Of a stretch of 64,000 nucleotides of DNA, positions 46,878 through 55,727 are shown piece by piece; within the stretch, counting starts at the first letter, position 1, and each line of letters starts with the position of its first letter. Origin of the DNA: Russula earlei (lineage: Eukaryota > Basidiomycota > Agaricomycetes > Russulales > Russulaceae). The notes beneath the pieces were generated by a model. The model was not told where the DNA came from. It ran no database searches and saw only the letters and a list, made by a program, of their open reading frames with translations. The stretch is from contig JAGFNK010000297.1 of NCBI GenBank assembly GCA_025769875.1, positions 1 to 64,000 on the forward strand, written 5' to 3'. Position numbers and translations under genes: made by a program.

Positions 46878-47369
46878 TGTCACCGACTGGGGGTGGTGTT
46901 GCTGACAAATTGTTTCACACGCGAGATGTGCGCACTGAGTCGAGCGAGACAACGAATTCTCACGAGAATCGGGGATCTCGGTGACAACACAGCAAAGGCT
47001 AGTGTGTACTGCGGAGTGGAAAGACAATGAATAAGTCTTCGCGTTTGAAGACTTAGAGAGTGGAAGAAGTTTCTGAGTTGATTGCTTGATTCCCTGCAAG
47101 CCTACAGTTCCTAAGCTAGAATCCAGTGATATTCACAAGAGAACAAGCTTAGGGCTTGTTCTCTTCTACAAACAGGTTTATATAGACAATGTATCCTATA
47201 TCAAATAGTAGACACAAGGTAATGGTGAGGCAATCGAGGGTGGAACACACTGGAAGGTGGTGGTACATGCGAGGCTAAATGAGTCATGAAGGCATGCGGG
47301 AATCATGAGGTCTGTCCGGGTAGGCTTGTCCAGCTGCTGGTCCGGTCCGAAGAACCGGTATCTGTGACA
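46878..47369 (-). repeat. Chromovirus 3' LTR
   Basis: It is 492 bp with TGTCACCGAC and ATCTGTGACA ends. It differs from the 5' LTR by transitions at CpG positions only, in the parts I compared. It holds the palindromic AGAACAAGCTTAGGGCTTGT block near 47140. Confidence 0.93.
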
Positions 47370-47485
47370 TCACCCCCTTGTTAACGTCTAAGCGGTATAG
47401 GGTAAGATGGTCAATTGGCAGCGATGGGTATGGAAGTGAAGCTGGTCACGAGGAACTCGACATACTGTATCTTGTCAGTCTTGCA

Positions 47486-48640
47486 TCAATGATGCGGATT
47501 TCTGCAATGATCAGCTATATGTCCATGGCGATTGCAAAGGACGCAGATGGCGATTTTGGGGCATTCAAACATATCATGCCCCATGTCGTGACACCAGGCA
47601 CATTTGTCTGAGAGTCGAGGAAGGAATTGATACCATGGGTCTAACAGAGCCTCCTTGGTGTCTTTGTGTTCTTGGTCGGTGAGTTGGGGCATGGTTCTGA
47701 ACAGGACTCGAGGTTCGAGATGAGCTTTGGCGTTAGCCCTTGCTAGCTTGATCTCCGAATCTCTTACTTCCCATACCATGTCGTGGTATCTTTTGCGAGC
47801 GGTGACAAGACTGTTTGCCATCTGTCGTGTCTTTTTTATGGCAAATCAATAGCGGCGTACTTCTGCCTTGAGGGATAGGTCTTGTTCAAACCTGAGCGCT
47901 TCATCTATGGCTGTGGTGTGTCTGAGGCCATCCTTGAATAGGAAGGCATCTTTCTGTGTAAGAAGGGGGCGAGGGTAAGGATTGGCTCGAGCTCGGATGG
48001 GGATGTGGTGAGTGGGACATCCAGGACCATAAGTGGCCAGCAGAGAGGGGAAGCCGTGTGTGAGGTCAGGGAGGATGAAGTGAGGGGGTAGCGTATTGTC
48101 TTCATTGCCTGGGTCTGGGATCAATAAGTCTAGTCCGAGGTCTCCTTCTTCCCATCCTTCTCCAAGTTCTTCCAATTCAGTGGGTTGAATGCGGTTAGCA
48201 GGTGGTTTGTAGACAGGAGGTGGGGTTCTTTCGAGGTCTATCGGGGTGAAGTTCTCGTTGAGTAGGACGACGTTCTCGATTTGTCAGATGGCGGGAGTGG
48301 CAGTGCATGGGGGAATTGGAATGGGGTCAGGTGAGGGGGAGCAAACGTGATAGGAAGGGCTGCGAGTTCTGACGGGCGAGTTAGTTCCTCAAGCAGGGGA
48401 TCTGTTGCCGAAGGCTCTCAGTATGGTGGTGAGGGAATTGTCTTCCCATAGCTCGCGTGCTTGTATGATCATCGCGTCATGTTGTGCGGCACGTTGGACA
48501 AGTATTCTGGTGTTAATGGTTGCCGCTGTTGAGGGGGAAGGTTCTCTGGACAGTGGCAGGTGGATAAGTGTAGGAGAATAAGGAGGGGTAGGTACGAGGG
48601 TAGCAGTGGAAGCGGCGGGGGAGTTCTGTGTGGAGGTCAT
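47486..48640 (-). pseudogene. Third ORF of the chromovirus with tandem zinc knuckles
   Basis: The ORF lies between the chromodomain end (48695) and the 3' LTR. It begins MTSTQNSPAASTATLVPTPP at 48640 (Ser/Pro-rich), continues LREPSPSTAATINTRI-like sequence, then an acidic part (LGEGWEEGDLGLDLLIPD) and a charged helical part (RKRYHDMVWEVRDSEIKLAR). It ends with two adjacent CCHC knuckles, CAWCHDMGHDMFEC and CVLCNRHGHIADHC, near 47490-47570. A TGA near 47847 (RRY*FA, Arg expected) and a break between 48389 and 48175 interrupt it. Its own gag already has a knuckle, so these are additional. It is equivalent in place to the ORF at 3334-4907. Function is unknown. Confidence 0.65.
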
Positions 48641-48694
48641 GTTGTAGTGATTGGGGATGGAGCGGTGAGGGATGATTGTTTGTAGGTGATGTTT

Positions 48695-51600
48695 TTATAC
48701 CTGGGGTTGTCCAGCCGAAGCGGAGTAATATTCTTTTAGGAGTTCTGGGGCGTTAAGGTCGTGGTGGTCGACCCATGAGTCATCTGATGCTGGGTATCCT
48801 TTCCAATGTACAAGGTATTGAAGTTTACGTGTTCGTCCGAACTTTCTAGCATCTAGAATTGCTTCAATTTTGTATTCTTCCTCATTTTCGATGGTTGGTG
48901 GAGGTCGTGTAAATGGCGTGCCATATTCCTCCATCTCCTTATAAGGGAGGAGTAGGTTGACGTGGAAGACGTCATGTATTTTCATTGATGGTGGGAGTTG
49001 TAATTGGTATGCGACTTTGGAAATTCTTTTTGTGATGGGGAATGGGCCATATCTTTTAGGCATTAACTTGCGTGTTCCTCGTGTTTTGAGGTTCTTTGCT
49101 TCTAGCCATACGAGGGTTCCTTCTTCCATTTCCTTGATGTCAGGTTTTAGGGGTTGTTGTTTACGTTCTAGAAGTTGTTGAGTGTCCAACCTTGCCTCTT
49201 CTAGTTGCTTTAGGCGATCGGTGGATGAGGGCACGTTGTTGTCTTCTAGATTGATATTGATTTGGGGTTTGAACCCCATGAGGAGTTCGTGTGGTGACTT
49301 CTGTGATGTTTCATGTTTCCATGAGTTGTGCGCGTATTCTGCCAAGGGGAGCATTTTTGCCCAGGAATGAGGATGGGTCATGGTCCAGGGTCTTAGGTAT
49401 TGTTCTAGCCATGCATTCATTTGCTCTGTTTGTCCATCTGTTTGGGGGTGGAATGCGGTGGACACGTTTTGTTTGATCCCTAGATTTTTACATATGGCTT
49501 TGGAGAAGTTTCATGTGAATCGGGGGTCTCTGTCGGAGATGATTCTTTTGGGGATGCCAAACCAGGGCACAAGGTGTTTCAGATACTCGTGTGCGATGCC
49601 TGTTCCATCAATCGTTTTGTTGCATGGGATAAATTTTGTCGCTTTGGAGCATCCTTGGTCGACTATGGTAAGGACACTATCAAATCCTTCTGATCTAGGT
49701 AAGTCAGTGATAAGGTCCATTGATACATATTGAAAGGGGCCTTGTTCAATGTGTGTGTCAAGTGGAAAAGTCGTGGCCTTCTTTCTGGGTATGTTGGTCT
49801 TGGACTCTTGGCATTTGGCGCAACCCTTGACGTATTGTTCTACAAATTGTCGCAGTCTAGGTCCTTCATAATGTTGTTTGACTAAGTCCCAGGTGTTCGC
49901 TATTCCTGGGTGTCCTGCGAAGGGGGGTATCATGAAATTGTCTTAAAATTTCTCATCGTTTGTCAGGTTTGTCTGGTAGGTAGGTTTTTCATGCGAAAAT
50001 TTCGGGTGGTAGTAATGTGGTTTTTTGTTCTTCTACCCCCTTGTTAAGGTCTTTGCGACGAGAAAGTGTGTTGGCAATTGTGTGTGTATGTCCGGGGACG
50101 TGTTCCATGGTGATGTTGAAATCTTGCATATATTGCATCCATCTGGCTTGTCGTCCTGTTAATTTTTGTGGTTCTTTAAAGTAAGTAAGGTTTTTGTGAT
50201 CTGTCCTTATTCTGATTGGTTTGTCGGCTCCTAGGAAGAATGGTCGTCCACTTTTCAATCCAAAGATTACCGCTGCTAGTTCTTTGTTGTGTGCATCGTA
50301 GTTCCTTTCTGCGTCTAATAATGTTCTTGAGTAGTATGCGATAGGGTGTAAACTGTCTTCATGTTCTTGGGATATGACTGCTCTGACAGCGAATCCTGAT
50401 GCATCAGTGTCTAGAATGAATTGTTTTGTCCATTCTGGAGTGCGGAGTATTGGGTAGGATACGCAAGTTTCCTTTAGGATTTGGAAGGCTTGATCCTCCT
50501 TTGTCGTCCATTCCCATTGTTTATTTTTCTTTGTCAAATCGTTTAGTGGTCTGGCTTTTATAGAGAAATTAGGTATGAAATTTCAGTAGAAGTTGCAGAA
50601 TCCCAAGAAACTTCTAACTTCCTTTAACGTTGATGGAGTTGGCCAGTCTTTGATCCCTTTGACTTTGATGGGGTCCATAGTTATTTTTCCTTCTCCTATG
50701 ATTACTCTGAGGTATTCTACCTTTCTTTTGTGGAATTGGCATTTTTCTGGTTTTAGATAGAGATCGTGTTGTCTTAACTTGGACAGTATGTGGTTGACTC
50801 TAGCTGTGTGTTCCGTTTCGTCGTCCTCTGTGGCAATAACAATGTTGTCCATGTAGATTTTCAACCACCCTTGTGCAAGTTCTTCTTGAAAAATGTCGTC
50901 CATCATAGTTTGAAAGGTAGCTGGGGAGTTTGTCAGTCCAAAGAACATTACTATGGGTTCGAACAGTCCGTCGCTGGTCTTGAAGGCTGCTTTCCATTCG
51001 TCTCCTTCTTTAATTCGAATGTTGTTGTAACCCCATCTAACATCGAATTTGGTGAAGAGTTTCTTTCCTGCCAGTGCGTGGATAAGTTCCGGGATTAAGG
51101 GTAATGGGTACACATTGGGTATCGTCCATTTGTTTAGATTTCTATAGTCTTGTACTGGTCGGAATTTGCCATCCTTCTCTTTTATAAGGAAGAATCCACT
51201 AGTGTATGGCGAGTTGGATCTTCTTATTCATTTGAGTCGTAAGTTTTGTTCGAGGAATTTCCCTTGTTCCTCTTTTTCTTTTGGTGAAAGAGGGTATACT
51301 CTGCAGTTAATTGTTGTCAGGGGCGTCTGATTTTAGGTCGATGGTGTGGTCCCGCTTTCTTGGTCCAGGGAACCTTTCTGATTCTCGTTCCATAAATACT
51401 GGTCCGTATTGGTGGTATTGATGGGGGACTATTTCTTGCCAGGTTTTTGGTTTGTCTTGCATTTGTGATTCAGCCAGTTGTTGTGCTATGGTCGTTTTGC
51501 GTATTTGGGTTTGTAGCCATAGTTCATCGCCTTCTTCCCAGTCTGTTAGTGCTTTGATCCATGCTGGAGTTTCTTGGTTACCCTTAAGGGTGACTCTTCC

Positions 51601-52013
51601 CATAATGGTTCCTTTGGACCAGTTTATTCTTGGGTTAGTTGACTCTAGGAATGGATATCCTAGGATGATATCGTCTTGTCCTATGTCTGCGACTAGGAAT
51701 TGGTGCGTATGTTATGTTTTTGTCCCAGTAGTTTTAGTTCTAATTGGATGGCTTGGGTGACTTTCCCTGAGCGGTTGAGCATTCCATCAACATTTTTGAT
51801 GCTTCTGGTTGGGGTTAATTTTTCAGTTTGTAGGTGTAGCTCTTTCGTTAACTTGGGAGATATGAAACACTCAGTAGCTCTGCTGTCTATCAAGGCTGTC
51901 TTTTCGGCTTTGTTTGATCCAATGTAAATAGTAGTCATCACTGATATTGACTTTCTTTGAGACTTGTACATGGAGTCGATACCTAAAGCTCGAGCAATCG
52001 CCATTATGCTCAA
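48695..52013 (-). pseudogene. Chromovirus pol: protease, RT, RNase H, integrase, chromodomain
   Basis: The pol frame opens at 52013, overlapping the gag stop at 52010-52012. Domains follow in order. Protease is at 51890 (LIDSRATECF, where DSG is expected). RT is at 50583-51220 (FRPVQDYRNLNKWTIPNVYP; FDVRWGYNNIRIKEGDEWKAA; IYMDNIVIAT, where YMDD is expected). RNase H is at 49989-50537 (LDTDASGFAVRA, AERNYDAHNKELAAVI, RTDHKNLTYF). Integrase is at 49400-49933 (FAGHPGIANTW; GCAKCQ; SMDLITDLP; AFHPQTDGQTEQMN). The chromodomain is at about 48700-48880 (YKIEAILDARKFG, YLVHWKGYPASDDSW). In-frame TGA codons stand for Arg near 51226, 50582 and 49990. The Gly to Arg and Asp to Asn active-site changes both fit CpG to CpA. 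Confidence 0.88.
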
Positions 52014-53665
52014 GCATCTGAAAAATCCTGTCCTTTATCCTCGTCATCTCCTGCTAGGGATTTAATAAAAGCCTCCCTTTCATCTACTGAAAGCGCCTTT
52101 GCTGCCTTATCGGCTGTGCTTTCTTCGATTATCTCCATGACGGAGGATTCGGATGTAGCGGTGGTTGTGTCAGCAGCGCGCGTGCGAGTCGTCTCGCGTT
52201 TCGGTTTTGTGGGGCAGTCACGAGCCAGATGTCCTCAGAGAGAACAGTGAAAGCACCTTCCTTCTTCTCGATGTTTTTGCTTCTCGGCTTCGGTTACCGC
52301 TTTGCGAGCGGCACCTGCGCTAGTGTCCATCGCGTTCGGGTCGCATGGTGGAAGGCGTGGGTGTGCGGGTGTGACACTATTGGTGGCGTTGCCGCGCGTG
52401 CCCCATGTTGAGAGACGGGCCCAGGGGCGGTTTGGATTTGCGTTCCGATTGTGTGTGTTGGCATGGTCTGAAAGGACCGCGCGTTTGCGCATCCAAATGC
52501 GATGTTGTCTCTGCGTGCCAGAGATCCATTGGGAAAAGATGGTGGGATCTTCTTGACTGATGATGGCTTCGACTAAAGGCTTAGGGAGGCCACATGCGAA
52601 GAGGCGCATGACCATTGGATCGTCGGTGTGAAGTGATCCTCGTCTAGCGAGCAACTCAAAGTTGGCAATATATTCGTCTAGGTTATTGTCTTTCATTTTG
52701 AGTTCTCGTAGTTGGTCTTGTGCGCGTTCTCGTTTGGCATAGTCTGTGAACGCGTGTTTGAACTTCTGTTCCAAGGCCTGCCAGGCAGTGAGTCCGAATG
52801 GGATCTCAGTGGGGTCAGCGACAACCTCGTCGAGCCACGCATCCATGGCCTCGACCCAACCATCAACTCGTGGTCCTTCCATGAGTGATAGGAAGTATGA
52901 ACATTTCTTGATGGGGTCTTTAGCAATTTTGGTATCATGGTTCATCCTCATAAATCGTCGGAAGGCTGTGAGAAAGATGTGAGTGCGAGCGCGGTCGCCA
53001 TTGAAGGCTTTCGGGGGAATGCCTTCGAGTTTCCCATTGTCGGAGGGTTGTCTGTTATGATTGTAATCGCCGTGTGTGTTGTAATCGTCGGGGTCGGGGC
53101 TCGGAGGTCGTCTTCCGCGTCCTCCGAGGCCTTGAAATAAGGCAGGTCGGGGAAAGGCTCGAGTCGTTCCCAATGACGCAAGTTGTTGAGGGACCGGTGT
53201 GTCTGGTTCGTCGTCGGTGGCATGTACTTCAGTTGTAGTGATGGGTTCTTGTTCCATCGGTTCTGTGGGTGCGGGGGTTGATTCTCGAGTTGATCGTGGC
53301 ACCGGTTCTCCTGAGGTGACCAGCGCGTCCATATCCAGTCCTTCAAGAGGATCAAATTTCAATTCGAAGACGGGGCGTGCGACGCGCACAGCCGCGAAGT
53401 AATCTTCGCGTCGTTCGAGTTCGAACCATACCCCATAGAGCGTTCCGAGTCCTACTTTGGCCTGTTTGTAGGGTGCGAAAAATCCGGTCCACGGAGTGGG
53501 ATCTACTCCTAATTGGCGAAATACGGTGTTTTGTCTAAACTGTTCTGGCATGAAGGCAATGTCGATGTCCGGATTTAATTTGAATGGGAGTCTTAGCTGT
53601 CCCAGTCCTTGGGTGGAGGGTTTTCCTAGGCCTTTGTATCTCCAGTCTCTAGCCATGGAGGTCAT
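52010..53665 (-). pseudogene. Chromovirus gag (capsid and nucleocapsid), one stop
   Basis: The start MTSMARDWRYKGLG is at 53665. The capsid region contains PPKAFNGDRARTHIFLTAFR, FLSLMEGPRVDGWVEAM, WQALEQKFKHAFTDYAKRER and LDEYIANFELLARRG, typical of the Ty3 gag retrotransposon domain. The nucleocapsid knuckle CFHCSL*GHLARDC is split by a TGA at 52235-52237 (Arg expected). The frame then runs on to a stop at 52010-52012. About 550 residues are expected. It lies 84 bp inside the 5' LTR. Confidence 0.88.
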
Positions 53666-53734
53666 GTTTCCAAGAAGGGGGAAAATCGATATATTCTGGG
53701 TGGGTACGCGTTCGAGATCGAGGGTTCAAGAAGG

Positions 53735-53746
53735 TAAGCTTGTTCT
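53735..53746 (-). other. Chromovirus self-priming primer-binding site
   Basis: Two bases inside the 5' LTR the element strand reads AGAACAAGCTTA. No tRNA-type TGG start is present. The same 12 bases occur in reverse complement in the LTR (54011-54022), placed about 33 nt downstream of the TATA box. The 5' end of the RNA could therefore fold back and pair with this site, as in fission yeast Tf1. Confidence 0.7.
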
Positions 53747-53748
53747 AA

Positions 53749-54240
53749 TGTCACCGACTGGGGGCGGTGTCGCTGACAAATCGTTTCACGCGCGAGATGT
53801 GCGCACTGAGTCGAGCGAGACGACGAATTCTCGTGAGAATCGGGGATCTCAGTGACAACACAGCAAAGGCTAGTGTGTACTGCGGAGTGGAAAGACAATG
53901 AATAAGTCTTCGCGTTTGAAGACTTAGAGAGTGGAAGAAGTTTCTGAGTTGATTGCTTGATTCCCTGCAAGCCTACAGTTCCTAAGCTAGAATCCAGTGA
54001 TATTCACAAGAGAACAAGCTTAGGGCTTGTTCTCTTCTACAAACAGGTTTATATAGACAATGTATCCTATATCAAATAGTAGACACAAGGTAACGGTGAG
54101 GCAATCGAGGGTGGAACACGCTGGAAGGTGGTGGTACATGTGAGGCTAAATGAGTCATGAAGGCACGCGGGAATCGTGAGGTCTGTCCGGGTAGGCTTGT
54201 CTGGTTGCCGGTCCGGTCCGAAGAACCGGTATCTGTGACA
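53749..54240 (-). repeat. Chromovirus 5' LTR with TATA box and self-complementary block
   Basis: On the element strand a CTATATAAA box lies at 54048-54056. The predicted transcription start is near 54022-54030, where the sequence TAAGCTTGTTCT (54022-54011) begins. The surrounding GAGAACAAGCTTAGGGCTTG forms a hairpin with TGTTCTC. Confidence 0.9.
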
Positions 54241-55394
54241 CATCCAGACTTCCCAAAGCCAGCTTTGCCACCTCTGAGGACTTGAGTGAATCACTCGTAT
54301 AACTTTGTGAAGCTGACAGAAAAGAGTCAGGCACAGGTATGAGTGGACAAGGACGTATAGAACACACCTTGGAAATAGCTTCAAAGACATTTTCTTCACA
54401 ATCTTCGTCATCCACACAAGCATTGCCGTTGTCATTGGCCCAAACTGTAACTTCATCTTGATAATTACCTCCACAAGCCGCACTCTTCTCGCTATCCCTC
54501 TTTGAGATTGCACCAATGGCCTCAAGGAGCTAGCACACATTAGCATATGACATAAAGGCTATGAGAGTCAATTATGAACCTTGAGTGCAGCGAGATGGAT
54601 AGTATGAGGCATACATCGCATACAAGAGTCTCTAGCTGAAAGTCTTATGCCTTCTGCATAACAGCGCGCCTCTAAACTGGTCATCATCGTGTCATTATTG
54701 CTGGCATTGTCCATTGTTATTGTGATAATCTATACTTTGTCAGTAAAGGATAATCAATATCCTAACAATGTACCCTGCCCTTGAGTCCGTACAGTTCCAA
54801 GGTTTCCCAAACCACTTCAGCCATGTTCTCACCCGAGTGAGCACCAATCAGCTCCTGGAAATCAATGAGATGCTCCTCTAAATTCCCTGATCAGTGGAGA
54901 AGAACATATGAATAAAGGTACACATACCTAATTCTCCTTTGTTGGTGACATAATGAGCAACAATTGCCAAGAACGCAATGCCATTGCTCGATGTCCATGC
55001 GTCGAGAAAGAGACTGACCTTCCCTTCCAGGGACTGTAATTGAGCATTAGATACGAGTTTTCTGTTAAGCAAGCACATCTCACCTTAAACATCTCTCATG
55101 TATCCTCAACTGTGTCTTCACCCAGCTTCATCACGCATCATTGTATGCCCTGTCAATCAGGCAGATTGAGCTTGGTTCAGGAATGGTGTGCATACTGAAG
55201 CATGTTAATACACTCTGGCTTCTCTACTTCGTCAAACGACTGATCACATGCAACAATCCACTCAGTAAGAAGATGGTCAAATTTCAAAGAATTAGACGGC
55301 TCCTAAAATGATGTTGATCATGGTACATGAAAATAAATACCATGCAACTCACCATCGTCGCTTGTTCCTGCCTCAGAAATGCCGATGTTATTGT

Positions 55395-55542
55395 TGACAA
55401 GTTGTAATTTCATGCCTACGGCATGGCTTGCAAGCTGCACTTCGTGCCTACAGCATGGCTTGCGAGCAAGCTCGCAAACCATCCTCCGGCACTTCGTAGC
55501 AGCTTGCAAGCCATGCCTTAGGCATGAAATTAAAACTTGTCA
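55395..55542. repeat. Foldback inverted repeat, arms about 45 bp
   Basis: The left arm begins TGACAAGTTGTAATTTCATG and the right arm, reversed and complemented, begins TGACAAGTTTTAATTTCATG. Both continue CCTA, GGCATGGCTTGCAAGCTGC with only two mismatches over 45 bp, and weaker pairing extends to the middle (GCTTGCGAGCAAGCTCGC). It marks the point where hAT coding sequence is lost. It may be a small foldback element or part of the Helitron 3' end. Confidence 0.85.
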
Positions 55543-55569
55543 GGGGCTGCGCCCCCGAACCCCCGCCGT
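55543..55569 (-). other. GC-rich hairpin, candidate Helitron 3'-end structure
   Basis: The plus strand reads GGGGCTGCGCCCCCGAACCCC, so the element strand has GGGGGCGCAGCCCC followed by CTGA. Helitrons end with a GC-rich hairpin shortly before CTRR, and CTGA fits that. The Helitron gene lies to the right on the minus strand, so a 3' end here is in the right place. The exact terminus is not proven. Confidence 0.45.
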
Positions 55570-55727
55570 CGCCTGGGTGTAATCGCTCGGGTGTGATCCT
55601 TTTTTGTTTAAAGCCTCTTTGCATAATCCCTTTTTTGCTTAAACAGAAAGTAATCAACTCATCACTATGTATAATCTTTTACATGGTAAAGCAGAACAAA
55701 CAATACATACACTGAACACACATCTTG

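Larger units (their letters stand above)
46878..54240 (-). mobile_element. Complete Ty3/gypsy chromovirus, 7363 bp, TSD CATCC
   Basis: Two 492-bp LTRs (46878-47369 and 53749-54240) with TGTCAC...GTGACA ends bound gag, protease, reverse transcriptase, RNase H, integrase, chromodomain and a third ORF, all on the minus strand. CATCC is present at 46873-46877 and 54241-54245. It is inserted in the hAT transposase gene. The purine tract AACAAGGGGGTGA next to the 3' LTR (47370-47382) is the likely polypurine tract. Many Arg codons are now TGA, so the copy is inactive. Confidence 0.95.
44765..55394 (-). mobile_element. hAT DNA transposon, interrupted by two LTR insertions and truncated
   Basis: The left end begins TAGGGCTGTTCACC, followed by repeated TACGG/CCGTA and GGTA motifs (44770-44930), a common form of hAT terminal sequence. 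The transposase is on the minus strand. Native parts are 44765-45792, 46626-46877 and 54246-55394. A family-A solo LTR (TSD GCACG) and a complete chromovirus (TSD CATCC) split it. Its 5' part is lost at the foldback repeat and Helitron, and no right terminal repeat is seen in the window. Confidence 0.75.
44956..55394 (-). pseudogene. hAT transposase, split and missing its N-terminus
   Basis: Reading right to left, the sequence gives EAGTSDDG, an intron, then SLKFDHLLTEWIVACDQSFDE and the first catalytic block SLFLDAWTSSNGIAFLAIVA (near 54990). Next comes the second catalytic block TMDNASNNDTMM with RCMPHTIHLAALK (near 54690). After the chromovirus the block DVKTRWLSTHQMLR, YIYQHEDLIQHRLTEQDWR follows (46660-46820). 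After the solo LTR come the core end (45509-45790) and the dimerisation domain ending SAVAVERVFSGG, *DTISLCCASLKAE and ILVKKKLHLQ (stop 44956-44958). The BED finger expected at the N-terminus is absent. A TGA replaces the conserved Arg after VFSGG, consistent with CGA to TGA. The DDE aspartates seen are intact. Confidence 0.8.
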
